From Castor canadensis (Eukaryota > Chordata > Mammalia > Rodentia > Castoridae), in the NCBI RefSeq assembly GCF_047511655.1, contig NC_133387.1, positions 23,740,353 through 23,804,352 of the forward strand: a stretch of 64,000 bases of DNA, written 5' to 3'. Below are positions 21,621 to 33,325 of this stretch, one piece after another. Under the pieces are notes generated by a model. That model was not told the DNA's origin and ran no database searches. It was given only the letters and a program-made list of their open reading frames with translations. Position 1 is the stretch's first letter, and each line of letters begins with the position of its first letter. A program made the translations under genes and the position numbers.

Positions 21621-22400
21621 TGGGGGGGGGGCAGGAGGGCGTGCGCAGTTTTTAATGAAGAAGCTGGGACATAGGGAGGAGGAGATGGGTGCCACCCAGA
21701 GGTCTGAGAGCCAGTAAACTTTGAGGTGGATCTGTGGTAGGGTGCGGAGAGAAAGGGGTTCTCTCCCCACAACTGCTCCCCCACCTTCTGTGGAACTCAC
21801 AGGCATGATGGCACCCACCATGGCAGGACCACCTCACCTACACGCACCCTCAGAATCCTGGAAGGCCTCAGCCCAGACATCCCCTGAAGCCTCTGATGAA
21901 GACCCCCGGGGTGTGGCCTCCAATGGTGGGAGCCCCTCACCCCACCTCGTGACCTCTGAGTTGGGTCCAGGGGTCACAGAACCTGCCCCTCTCCTTTTCA
22001 ATCACAGAATTAGCCAGCTCCTAAGATGACAGGCAAAGGGGGCTTCATGATCCCAACAGACAATCCTCAACTCAAACGGCCCAACCAGGGCTACTTCCTG
22101 AGTCGGGGTCTTCACTCCCAGCCTCAGTCACCTGTTACAAGGGTCTTCTGATCCAGAGGAAGGCAAGCTTCCTGTAAGGGGCCAGAGAAGAAAGAGTTCA
22201 GGTTTGCAGTATGTAGGTTTCCGCCGTATGTTTTTTTGTTTTGTTTTGTTTTAACAACCCATTAACATGTTTTTGTTCTCAAGTTCATGGGCTGTGCTTT
22301 AGATCTTGGATAACAGTTTGACAGCCCCACTCCGATCCATTTGTTGGTTACTTAACATTAAGACTAGTAAGTGGTTGTCACGGTTGATAAAGTTGCCTTT
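21621..22400. other. Unassigned sequence
   Basis: GC-rich at 21700-22030, then AT-rich. A 102-codon frame (21721-22029) lacks recognisable domains. No call is made. Confidence 0.4.
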
Positions 22401-22530
22401 TGTGTATTTATTCATTTATGTTTCGTTTTTTGAGAGGATCTCACTATGTAGCCCAGGCTGGCCTCAAACTTGAATCCTCCTGCCTCTACCACTTGGTTTC
22501 TGGGATTATAGCATGCACCACCACGCCCAG
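22401..22530 (-). mobile_element. B1-like SINE monomer
   Basis: 'gatctcactatgtagcccag' through 'gcatgcaccaccacgcccag' is a reverse-complement B1. Confidence 0.88.
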
Positions 22531-22559
22531 TGCTGGAGTTTTTATTTAATCTAGCACTC

Positions 22560-22645
22560 ACAGAATACAGTGATCCAGTTCATCAAGTGACACATCGTTT
22601 GTAAGACCCAGCGCATAGTAGGCACTCGGTTTGTTGCAGAGTTAC
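22560..22645 (+). mobile_element. Possible L2/MIR 3' end, sense
   Basis: 'cagcgcatagtaggcactcg' resembles the shared L2/MIR 3' terminal motif. Short and diverged. Confidence 0.4.
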
Positions 22646-23384
22646 AAGATGCATTATTTGGACCATGGTTCCGCTTCAGGAGGGAGCAGTCTTCCTTGAA
22701 TTGGCCTTCACTGAGCCCCTTGACTGTGGCGGGCGACAGTCCACAGCAGGCTGGGAAGGAGACAGAGCAGGGATAGCTGGGAGGATGGAAGAGGGAAACG
22801 GAGAGTGGACAGTGTGTGAGGAGCCGGAGGTCTCAGGACACAGTCCTGTGGCACAGTGGATAAAATTCCACTTTAAGTTCTTCGTATTGCTGAAATATAA
22901 CCCCCTTCTAGAGCACAAGCCTCCAGTCTGTGGCCTTGACCTCTTCCTCTCAGGCAAGGCTAAAGCTAACTTCCAAGCAGCAGGAGGAATTGGAAGATGG
23001 GAAGCAGATCAGGGAATTACAGGACACATTGAAGAGGGAGGCCTGGGGAGGCAGCTGGACAGGGCCCCATGCCAGGTTCAGGGTCCAGAATGACAACTCC
23101 TGGCTGCCCGGCTCCTTGGCCTCAGCTGGAGGACGGCTTCCCAGCTCACTATGTCATCTCTGTTAGGAGCAGGGTAGGTCTCCAAAGCAGATCGGGGTAC
23201 TGTGACCAGGAAGAGGGGGACTGTAGGACAGGCAAGAGCACATTGTCCACAACACCCGGTGCACAGAGTTGGGGAATGAAGAAGAGGAACACAGATCCTC
23301 ACTGGTCGAGTGCAGGAGAAAGAAGGGAGAGCGCTCAGAGGAGACAGGGACTCGGGGATGAAGGCGACACTGAGGAATGAGCCC
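22646..23384. other. Unassigned sequence
   Basis: G-rich with several overlapping frames of 65-142 codons, none with a known domain or a coherent gene structure. Confidence 0.4.
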
Positions 23385-23605
23385 TAGATCTTGTGTTTTT
23401 GCCCAGGTCAGCCTGGACCATGAGCATCCTATGTCTCCTGCGTGGCTGGGATCACAAGTGCACATGACAATGCACTTGTGATCTCAAGTGCATTGAGATG
23501 GGGTCTCACTAACTTTTGCCCAGCCTGGCCTTGAACTGTGATCCTCTGAATCTTTACCTCCCAAATAGCTGTTATTACAGGCATGCACCACCATGCCTGG
23601 CCCTG
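23385..23605 (-). mobile_element. Two B1-like units in tandem (trimer lacking the tRNA part)
   Basis: 'tttgcccaggtcagcctgg' opens the first reverse B1, 'tgagatggggtctcactaac' the second, which closes at 'gcaccaccatgcctggcc'. The junction contains a perfect 13-bp inverted repeat (23450-23462 and 23471-23483). Confidence 0.8.
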
Positions 23606-24640
23606 AACATCTTTTATTAAAAATCTAGATCATATATTATTTTCCTTAATCTGGGGCTCTACTGAATCTGTAAGAGGAGGCACAGCACCTCTGCGATCAC
23701 TGCCTGAGCAGCCAGTCAGCCTCTTCCATTTAAGTGTAACTGAGGCTGTGTAAACCAACAGCCACTGCTTCCACTGCAGTTTCTCCCCGAGGGGAGCTAT
23801 GACAATGTCACCAGCAGAGACTGGAAGAGTAAGCCTTCCAAAGTGAGCTCCGAGACAGATGCAGATGTTGTCCTCCGAGGATGCCACAGCTGTCCCCTCT
23901 TCTTATCGGACCTGGCCCTTGTGACATGCAGCACTTCCCCTGCATGATCAATCTGAGCTCCCCTAATGTCTTGGGGCTTTGTGTGGGGTATCGCCCAGTG
24001 CCAATAATGGAACCAAGTAAGGAAAGCACGTAAATCACAGGGGAAGACTGGTGGCTTGTGACAGTGGACACTGGTCCCAAGAAATGACTTGATTACAAGT
24101 CACCACTGGCAGTCCTGCTAAGAAGCCAGGAAAACAGGCTGCTCAAAAGGATGGGAAAAAAGGGAAAGAGAAATGTCAGCCAAGGCTGGCCTAAAGTCTA
24201 GCTCTCAGGCCGAGCACCCAGTATGATGTCCTCAAAAGTGATGTGACTGTTCTGTACTAGAACTGTTTCTGCCTGTCTGTCCTGCTTGACATCACCCACA
24301 TTGCACAGCCCTGACACTGTGATCCTTGGATCCTCTTCTCTTTTTTGATAAACATGTAAAACAAAATTGAGATCAGTCATTTACAGGATATAATCCATGC
24401 TCTTGCCTCATAATTTATAACAACGTTTCAGGCCATTGTGTATTTTTTCTACATTAGCAATTTCTTTCTTTGTAAATAATCAGTTTCTATAATGTAACCA
24501 ACCGTCATATGAGGAAGCCTCCATTTGGAGGCCTTTGCATTCCTGACCTTATTTTCTTCCCCCTGCAGTCTATCAGTGATCAATATCAAAATAATTACAC
24601 TTGTTCCATTTCATATTCTGGTCCTGAACTCTATCTTGTA
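23606..24640. other. Unassigned, apparently non-repetitive sequence
   Basis: About 1 kb without a recognised repeat or convincing coding frame. 'cctccatttggagg' (24517-24530) is a small near-palindrome. Confidence 0.4.
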
Positions 24641-24765
24641 AACATTTTTATCAGCATATACTAGTTGTACAGGAAGTTTCATTGTGGCATTTCCATATGT
24701 GCTTACAATGTACCTTGGTTAGGCTCATCCCTACTTCCCCCTCCCCCTACTCAAAATGATTGACA
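24641..24765 (-). mobile_element. Rodent L1 3' end, antisense
   Basis: It begins 'tttttatcagcatatactag', the reverse complement of the 3' terminus seen in sense at 29830-29849, then 'ttcattgtggcatttccata'. The A/C-rich 3' UTR continues for about 100 bp and may extend to 24960. Confidence 0.7.
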
Positions 24766-24977
24766 GATTCCAATGCTCTAGCTTCATACTTGTATCTGAA
24801 TTCGATTTTGTGGGGATCATACAGTCCTAGCACACATGCACAGGCTCTTTTAGGTTACATTTTGCCTATGTCATTACATTCTCTGCCAATGTCACTTTGT
24901 GAGCAGCTTATGGCTAAATTTCATTTTTTTTTTTTTTACTTAATCTGGGAGACCTTTGTCTTTTGATAGATATTTTT
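24766..24977. other. Unassigned, possibly L1 3' UTR
   Basis: No clear match. The left copy of the next SINE's target duplication occupies 24963-24977. Confidence 0.35.
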
Positions 24978-25076
24978 CTTTTTCTTTTTTCTTTTTTTTG
25001 GCAGTACTGGGGTTTGAACTCAAGGCCTCGTGCTTGCTAGGCAGGCATTCTACCCCTTGAGCCACTCTACCAGCCC
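24978..25076 (-). mobile_element. tRNA-derived SINE (monomer) with target site duplication
   Basis: Reverse tRNA-like unit ('ggggtttgaactcaaggcc', 'cttgagccactctacc'). It is flanked by TTGATRGATATTTTT at 24963-24977 and 25077-25091, with one mismatch in 15. Confidence 0.93.
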
Positions 25077-25373
25077 TTGATGGATATTTTTAAGCCATCC
25101 ACGTCATGACAAAAAAATACACTTGGTCTTTCTTCTGTCTGTTTATTTTATGGTTTCTATTTTTAATACTTGCTTCCTTGTTTTTCTTACTCTAGTAATC
25201 AAATTTACTTTTTTTCCTATTCATGATCTGGAAATGAGTTATTTTGTGTTTATATTGGGTTTGCTTAATTTAAAATGTGTAAATATATTTGAATTAAAGC
25301 TCTTTATTCCATTAATTTAAAACAATAACACAAATAAAGGTAAATACATTTGCATTTTAAAATTCAAATGAAG
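25077..25373. other. AT-rich unassigned sequence
   Basis: Strongly T-rich then A-rich. No gene or family recognised. Confidence 0.4.
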
Positions 25374-25478
25374 GGTCAGGTGTGGTGGTACACAATTGTA
25401 ATCCCAGCACTCAGAAGGATCAGAAGTTCAAAGTCAGCCTGGGCTATATAGAGAGCCCCTGTCTCAAAAAAACCAAAC
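25374..25478 (+). mobile_element. B1-like SINE monomer with target site duplication
   Basis: 'ggtcaggtgtggtggtacac' to 'agcccctgtctcaaaaaaac'. Flanking AATTCAAATGAAG (25361-25373) and AATTCAAATTAAG (25479-25491) differ at one base. Confidence 0.93.
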
Positions 25479-26660
25479 AATTCAAATTAAGACCAAAGTA
25501 TAGAGACTGAAAAGTGTAAGTTTCTTTCATGACCCCCAACCTCCTTATCCTCCACCCTCAAAGAGAACCACTACCTGAACTTCGACGTGTATTATCCAAA
25601 CTTTTTTGTGGGTGTGTGTATGGATTTGTAGGTTTTTTTAATTAGCATTTTCTTTTATTATTATATATTTTTTTGGTATTGGGATTTGAACTTGGGGCTT
25701 CATGCTTGCTAGGCAGGCGCTCTGACACTTAAGTCACTCCAACAGCCCAATTAAAAAAAAATATCAATAGGATCAATATGTTTTCCTACTATTTGCTTCT
25801 TCGATGATAGATTTCATAGCAAATGAACAGAAACAGTACAGTATCAGTACTTACATAACTGTTTTTACTGTCACAGCAGTCATGTTACAAGGTCTACCTA
25901 ACTTACAAAACCATTCCTCTGCTGACAGATGTTTAATTTGGTCCTTATTTTTACCACAATAATGTTCTAATAGAAAAACTTTCACACACATATTTATAAA
26001 CCTGTGCAAGCTATAGAATTAATAAATAGAAGTGAAATTACTGACTCAAGAAGTAGGCACATTTAAGGTTTTGTGGTTACTTCCAAATTACCCTTTGAAA
26101 AGTTGTGCAATTTACACATTCTAAAAAGCTCCACAGCACACCTGTTGCCTTTGACACTTACTAATATGGGGTTCTAACCACCTTCAAAAACTCTGTCTCT
26201 CTGATTGCTGAAAATGATATGGGTTTACTGCCTTAATTCATAGTTTTCTGATTGAAATCCCTCTTTTCGACCCTTTGAATTCTGGGAACTCCTGTGCCTC
26301 ACCTGTGCCTCACCCTACACTACATGAACTTCGTCCCCCTGATTATTACATTACTTTTCATATTGAATTTTATGTACTTGTATTATGGATGTTATTCTTT
26401 TGTTTAGAATATTTGCTGAAAATATACAATCATGAGTCTGTGGCCTGATATTTTATTTATGATGACTTACATCCAGCGAATGCTTTAATATTTTGTAGGT
26501 TTCAAATCTGTGTGTCTTCCTTCACAGCTTCTGGGATTCATCTCTACCTGCCCTACTGAACAATTATAAAGATAGCATACATTTTTCCCATAGTAATTTT
26601 TAAATTCCCATTTAAAAATTCACAGAGTGTAAAATTCTGTCTTTGGGTGTACTACTCCGT
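25479..26660 (-). mobile_element. Old L1 (L1M) 3' region, antisense, interrupted by a SINE
   Basis: 'ttgggtatat'-type landmarks are diverged, but 'gaagtgaaattactgactc', 'ttccaaattaccctttgaaa' and 'catgagtctgtggcctgat' follow the antisense L1M 3' region. A tRNA SINE interrupts at 25668. Confidence 0.6.
25668..25748 (-). mobile_element. tRNA-derived SINE (monomer) in L1
   Basis: 'ttgggatttgaacttggggc' and 'gcttgctaggcaggcgctc' in reverse orientation. Confidence 0.88.
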
Positions 26661-27271
26661 GAGTTTGAACAAATTCATATGGCCTTGTGATGATAATCAC
26701 AAACAAGACACAGACATCCTGGAACCCATTCCTGCCCTTCCTCCCTCATCTACCCTGGAGCAACCACTCATCTGTTAGTAAGTGATTTCTCATATAAATG
26801 GGAGTCATAAAAGAATATGTAGTCTCTTGTCTTATGTATATTTAGAGAGATCCTTGTGTGTAATCACGATTTGCCCTTTCCATGGCTTACTGGTGGTGTG
26901 TTCCATTGTGTTCCATTACACAAAGTACCACAGTTGGTCCAATCACTCACCAACCAAAGAACACTTGGGTTATTTCTGATTTGTGTGTGTGGCTATTATA
27001 AATAAAATCACAATGAGCACTACATAAAAGTTTTTAGGTGGATATGTTTCCATCCCTTTTGGCTAAATACCCAGGAGAAGGGTTAATGGATCACACACAC
27101 ACGAGTCTAACTTCATGAGCTGTTGAACTATCTTTCACAGTGGCTACACTATTTTGTGTTCTCTACAGTGGCTGAAGGTTCCTGTTGCTCTGCACTAGTG
27201 TTGTCAGGTTTTAACACCTTTTCCAACAGGTGTACGATGGTGCCTTATTATGGGTTTGGGTTGGTTGGTTC

Positions 27272-27358
27272 GTTTGTTTTTGGCAGCACTGGGGTTTGAA
27301 CTCAGGGCCTCACACTTGCTAGGCAGGTGCTCTGCCACCTGAGTCACTCGCTAGCCCT
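27272..27358 (-). mobile_element. tRNA-derived SINE (monomer) in L1
   Basis: 'ggggtttgaactcagggcc' and 'ctctgccacctgagtcactc' in reverse orientation. L1 wording continues directly after it. Confidence 0.9.
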
Positions 27359-27824
27359 CACTGTGGGTTTAATTTGCATTTCCCTAACCACTAATAATGC
27401 TGAGCGTCTTTTTTGCTTGTGTGATTATTTGCCATCCCCATATGTCTTTTTGGATGAAGTGTCTGTTCAAATCTTTTGTTCATTTAAAAAAACTGGGTTA
27501 TTTCTTGTATTGTATTTTAAAAGTCCTTCACATAGCCCTTGTCAGATATGCAATTTGCAAATACTTCTTCCCCATCTGTGGTTTGTCTTCTCATTCTTTT
27601 AAATGTTTTTTGCAGATAAATTTTTAATTTAAAAAACTATTATTATTAATGAAGACTAATTTTTTCTACATTAATAATAGCTTATGCTTTTGGTGTCATA
27701 TCTAAGAAATCTTTGCCTAACCCAAGAACACAAAAATTTTTTTTCTGGAAGCCTCATAGTTCTGGATTTTATATTTTGGTCTGTGATCCATTTTGACCAT
27801 AGTTTTGGAAGAGGTTGAGATTTA

Positions 27825-27935
27825 GGGGTTTTGTTGTTGTTTGTTTGTTGAGACAGGGTCTTGTTATTATCGCCTAGGCCGTCCTTGACCTCCCAAGTGC
27901 TGGGATTAGAGAGGTGTACCACCACACACAGCTGA
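27825..27935 (-). mobile_element. B1-like SINE monomer in L1
   Basis: 'tgttgagacagggtcttgtt' through 'gtgctgggattagagaggtg', ending 'ccaccacacacagc'. Shorter than a full B1. Confidence 0.8.
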
Positions 27936-28033
27936 GATCTGGTTTCTGAATAAGGATGCCCAGTTGCTGGGAAACTATGTATTGAGAAGGCTAACATTTC
28001 CCCATTGAAGTTGTCAAAAAAGCAGTTGGCCAG

Positions 28034-28361
28034 GGCTGGGCAAAGTGGCTCATGCCTATAGTCTCAGATACGAGGGAGGCAGAGATCAGGAGGATGGTGA
28101 TTTGAGGCCATCAGTGGTAAAAAGTTAACAAGACCCCATCTTAACCCATAAGCCTGGCAAGGCGGTGCATGTCTGTCATTACAGCTCTTCAGGAGGCGTA
28201 AGTAGGATTGCAGTTCCAGGCTGGGCCAGGCAAAAAAAAGTGACACACTCCTGAAAAATCACTAAAGCAGAAAGGGCTGAGGGCGTGGCTTAAGTGGTAG
28301 AGAGCCTGCCTAGTAAGTACAAGGCCCTGAGTTCAAACGCCAATACTGCCTCCCCAAAAAC
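28034..28361 (+). mobile_element. Trimeric SINE (7SL-7SL-tRNA) in L1
   Basis: Two B1-like units ('ggctgggcaaagtggctcat' and 'gcctggcaaggcggtgcatg') precede the tRNA-like unit ('gtggcttaagtggtagagag', B-box 'gttcaaacgccaat'). The linker 'gaccccatcttaaccc' is shared with the copy at 56490. Confidence 0.85.
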
Positions 28362-29449
28362 AACTGGTTAACTTCATCTGCTTCTGGAATGTCTCTTCTT
28401 GCTGCATTAATCTACATCTCTCTTTTCTCCAGTATCACACTGTCCTACACACTCAGTTTCAGACTAACTCTTGAAATCAAATAATGAGTCCTTCCCCTTT
28501 GTTCTCTTCCAAAATCATTTTGCTCATTTTAGTTTCTTTGTTATTCCACATCAATTTTAGATATGGTGTCTACAAAAGTCAGAGTCCTCCCAGGATTTTG
28601 ACTCGGGCTGCTCTGAATCTGTTTAGGGAGAGCTGAGATCTGCACAATACCAGTCATCCAATTCATGGAAGACTCATGTCTTTAGCTATGTGCTGTCATC
28701 AGTGCTTTGTAGTTTTATGCACACAGATAACTTGTACTTCATTAAATGTTATTAAATGTTGCTCTTTTGTACTGGCTTTGGTGATAAATGAACTGCTTTT
28801 TTAAAAAAATTTTTTGATTTGCACTTGTTGGTTGTCAGAATATAGAAATGCTATTGATTTTTGTATATTGACCTTGTAGTCTGAAATCTTACTAAAATTA
28901 CTTCTTAGTTCTAGCAAGTTTTTGGTAGATTCCTTGGGCTTTTCTAAACAAATATCATGTCTGAGAATTGAATCAGTTTTATTTCTTCCATTCTAATCTA
29001 GATGGCTTTCTTTACTTTTCTTGCCTAACTGCCCTGGTTAAATGCTGAGTAAAAGCAGCAGAGTGAACACCCCTGGCTTATTTCCAGTCTTAGGGGAAAA
29101 TCATCCTGTTTGTCACCATTAAGTACAATGTAAGTTATTTCATAGCTGTCATTTATCAAATTAAGCACATTCCTTTCTGTTCCTAGTGTTCTAATAGTTT
29201 TTAAATCATGAAATTATCTAAATTTTGCCAACTACTTATTCCACATCTACTGAGATTATTATTCCATGCTTTACATTTTATTTTTATGCTTAGATCTCTA
29301 AGTTTAATCTCTATATTTAGTTCCCTAAGTTTATAAGTTTATTTTTACATTGTATGTGAGAGTGATTGAACTTTATTTTCTCCCAAATGATTAACTAACT
29401 GTTGAATAGTCTTTAATAAATTATCTATCTGGCATAACAGAAAGCTGGT

Positions 29450-29849
29450 GAATAACAGGGGGTAGGAGGGGTAGAAAAAGAGAGTGACAGAGTGGGTAAT
29501 GTTGTTAAAGCACCATATAAGCGGATGTGAAGTTCCACAGTGACAGCCCTTTGAGCAATGGATATGCACTTAAAAAATGAAGGACAGGAATGGAAAACAG
29601 GTCCTATTTGGGGATGGGTACCAGTGTGGGGTGGTGAATGCAGAGGAAGGAGGAGGGCAAATATGGTTGATGTCCTTTTTATACTTGCATGAAAATAGAA
29701 CAATGAAACCTGTTGAAATTGTTTTAAAAAGGGGGGCAGGGGGATGAGGGAAAATTTTGGAGGGAGTGAATCTAATTAAGATATATTGTAAGTACATATG
29801 TAAATGTCACAATGAACCCCATGTACAGCTAATATATGCTAATAAAAAT
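29450..29849 (+). mobile_element. Rodent L1 3' UTR and terminus, sense
   Basis: A G/A-rich 3' UTR with a G6 run ('aaaaaggggggcagggggat') ends in 'gtacagctaatatatgct' and 'aataaaaatc'. It is inserted between older antisense L1 pieces and is the best-preserved end of the L1 family also present at 1405 and 24641. Confidence 0.75.
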
Positions 29850-32710
29850 CATCTACCATTTCCCCACTCATTGGAAAGTCAATTTGGTCATATGCTGAAC
29901 TCTCACACATCTGTACTGTTTCTGGACCGCCTCTTGTGTCACCATGGCGGGGGCTCTCCCCATGCCAGTACCACACTGAGTCAATCACTAACACTTTGTG
30001 ATGTTTGACATCTGCTAGAAAAATGTTACTCTCGCCGTGTTTCTCTTTCAGGTGAACTTGAGTCAGAAACCTGTTGCTATACTGAATAGGATTGGCATTA
30101 AATTTATAAATTGTTTTAACTATTGTTATTTTGTAATACTAAGTTTTTCTGTTAAGAAACTATGGGTCTCTTCGTTTATTCAGGACTTTGTGAATTTCAA
30201 TTCAGTTCTATACTTGCTTCAAGAAAATGTTTAGTTATCCTATCAATGTCTTTCTAGCTCTAAAGTTTTTCAGACATTTTTCTTGGATTATGTGAGGTAC
30301 CTGGAAATAGCTGCTGCAAAAAGTAACAATTTTGTATTATTCATTTCAATATCATCTTATGATGCATAGATACTTAGATGATACTTAATGAGACACTGAG
30401 TTCAATGCTAAGTGGTAGTGGCTCTTACACCTGCGTGGTTCCTCACTTCAATGGAAATGCTTCAAATATTTCATGTTTGCTATAGATTTTCAAATATAAG
30501 ATGCTTTTTTTTCTATTACTTATTTACTAAGATTTTTTTAAATGGCAATATGTTTTGCGTTTTATCAATTCCTTTGCAAGGTCACCCATCAAAATAATCA
30601 TCTTTTTTTTCTCTTCAGAGATTACAGTGACTTCTGTCAATTATTGTTTACTGCACAACTGGGAAACAGCCAACTGCTTGAGCAGCACGCTGTTTTACTT
30701 TAATGCGCTGCTGGATACAGGCTTTTTGTACTTACTCTCGTAAGTTAGATTAACCTTTTTAGTCTCATCTTTTTCTGATTTCAGAAACAGTAGAATAGCT
30801 GCCTCTTAGGAATGAAAAGGTGTCCCATCTGTTTTGTAAACTACAACCATTTATTTAACATGAGAAATACATGTGCCTTGGTTTTGGCAGCTAGAGACTG
30901 CAAAACTACTTGGTCTGATTCTATTTCTTCTTCTTCTTTTTAAAGTAGATCTTTGATTCTTTTTCCATTTATTTTTAGATAGTCTGTGGAAATTTTTTCC
31001 ATGTTATTGAACCAGCTTTGGTGATTTGGGTTTTCATGGATCAAACATTTCATCTTAGATTTAATTGTGTTTACTTCAAGTTAGACATAGCAATCATCCA
31101 ACTTTTCCACAGTTCTTGTTCCTTACGTTATTCATATCTTCATTTTTTTTCATACTCTGATTTACCAAGCATTTACCTATATTTACTGGTTTTGACAAGT
31201 AGGAATTGTTTTTATTAATACAGCCCAACTCTTTTATTGCTGTTGTTTTGTATTTTGTTAATTTCTGCTTTTATTCTCTTCTCCCTTTTATTTCTTTGGG
31301 TTATTCTTTTCTGTTCTCTTTCTAGCTCTTGAGTCAAATGCTCAGTCTGTTTATTTTTGCGATTTCTGTTTTCCCAGCACCAAGGCTGAGTGAGCACCCT
31401 CCCCTTCACATCACTTCGCAGCACTGGCAGATCTTGAAATAGTGTGCTCATTTGTTCATTTCTAAGTAGTTTGTAATTTCACATTTAATTCCTCTGTAAT
31501 CCAAGTTAATTAGAAGTGTGCTTGCTCATTTTCAAGAGGATAGTGGTTTTTGCCTGTTGTTTTTTTTACTATCTTTTGTTGTTAAATCATCATTTTATGC
31601 ACGTGGTAATGATTGTGGGTTGTGTAATTTCTGCCTCATAGAATCTATTGAAATTTTCTTGTAAACACTCCACACAAGTTTAAACAGACTACATATCCAT
31701 TATTTCTTGAGTATAAGGCTTCTTAATAATGTTCTTAGAATCTATTCTTATTTTTCTCTACTTGAAATGTTAAAAACAAAACAAAACAACAAAACCCATA
31801 CCAGTTTGTATTGTTGACGCTTGCATAGTGTGTCTGATTTTATTACTTAATTTGAAATTCCTGGGTCATTAGATTTTAGGTGCTTTAGATAGATTCAGCA
31901 TATAACTTTCTAGGATTTTGGGTCCTTTCCCTCTTGCTAACTCCACTCTGAGGGGCTGTCTTTTCATCAGGTTAGGACACCCAGTGACACTGTCGTTACT
32001 GACACTTAGACAAATGCTTGCATTTTATGATCATTTTTCTATTCACCACACTTTAATATTGTTTTGCCTTCCCCCCCACTTTCTCCTTTTGGTGAATTGA
32101 TATTTCTCTGATTTCATTTTTAATGTTTTAATGGTTAAGAAGTTATGTATCTTATTTCAATTTCTCCTGTGATTACTGTTTAATTTTTTAAACACACACT
32201 TCAACTTATTTTATAAAATCATCTTTAATTCGAGATAACTACCTTCTCTGCAAACAAATCAAGAGCCTTTCCTGTCTCTACTTTCCGCCTTTGCCTTCTG
32301 CCACCTCCCAAGTAAAGACCAGAGGGATTTCAGTTCCAGACTGTTATTTCTTCATCCTTCCCTCCCCCTTTCCTCTCTCCCTTGCACCCCCTCAATCAGT
32401 AATTATTTTAACTTTTGCTGTGTTTTGTCACCAAATTTCCTGTCACTCATGCCTTCCATCCTTGATTCACCTGTCATCCTCCCGGAACACACCGTTGTTT
32501 GGGTATTCTTCCAGGGAGGGTCCTGGGTGACCCTGCACATTTCTGAGAGTGTTTTTATTTTGCTCTCGCACTTGAATGATGGGTTCACCTGGGTATAGAA
32601 TTTGAAGTTCAAACAATTTTCCATCAGAACCTTGAAAGTCTTGCTGCATTGTCTCCCTGAACCCACATGGCTAAAGAGAAGCTGTCTCTCCTTGGCCACC
32701 ATGCCTGCGC
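29850..32710 (-). mobile_element. Second old L1 (L1M) fragment, antisense
   Basis: Landmarks restart in the ORF2 3' region ('agtaccacactgagtcaatc', 'ggcattaaatttataaattg', 'ttcgtttattcaggac'). They run to the 5' half ('tttgttaatttctgctttta', 'cacctgggtatagaatttg'). Because these overlap the segment covered at 27950-28900, it is a separate insertion. Confidence 0.65.
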
Positions 32711-33185
32711 TCTCCTGAGCAACTAGACAACAGCTAAAAGGAGGGCCGGCTGGATGTTCCTGGGGCTATCTCCCCACTCCCCACCACTCCTTAGTCACTC
32801 ATTCAGTTAGCAGGTATTTATTGTGTACCTAATATTCTGGCTGTGCTCTGGGATTAAAAAAAAACAATTCATGCACACAGAAAAGTACACAGAATAATCT
32901 AGCAATCAGCAATGGGTGTACCACTCATATTGAGAAATCCTATCACTGCACTTCAAGTTTGTTTGGTATTTAATTGATGAAACACTAAAGAACTAATTGA
33001 AACTCTATTCTCTTTCTTTCCATGCCAGAGATAAAAACTGCCTGAAATTTGTTTTTGATCAAATCTATTGCTGTACTATGCTTTTAAAATATGGAAATAC
33101 AATACTGTGAATAAGTGTGGGTGATAATATATGCATAAACAATATATACTAACTAACCCAGTGCTTACTACATGACTGTGTTTGG
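32711..33185. other. Unassigned sequence
   Basis: Starts with 'ttcagttagcaggtatttat', faintly like an L2/MIR end, then AT-rich sequence without recognisable content. Confidence 0.35.
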
Positions 33186-33325
33186 TCTAATCGCACTGTA
33201 ATTGAGTTCTTACTACGACCCAGTGAATTAGGTATTTTATTCACTTTTTATGAATGAGGGTAAAAGTAGCTTAAGCACAGTAAAAGACAGAATCTGAATC
33301 TGACAGTCTGACTCAGTTTGTATTA
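33186..33325 (-). mobile_element. MIR element, antisense
   Basis: 'ttactacgacccagtgaatt', 'tttttatgaatgagggtaaa' and 'gacagtctgactcag' follow the reverse complement of MIR. Confidence 0.65.

Larger units (their letters stand above)
26661..29449 (-). mobile_element. Old L1 (L1M) ORF2 to 3' region, antisense, with three SINE insertions
   Basis: Successive landmarks run in antisense order: 'ggctaaatacccaggagaag', 'aatttgcatttccctaacc', 'tttggtgtcatatctaag', 'atgctattgatttttgtata', 'atggctttctttacttttc', 'ccacatctactgag'. SINEs at 27272, 27825 and 28034 break it. The edges toward 26661 and past 29340 are vague. Confidence 0.75.

Noticed and set aside
21721..22029. A 102-codon frame, Pro/Ser-rich
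   Set aside because: No domain and composition as expected of a GC-rich stretch; nothing supports expression.
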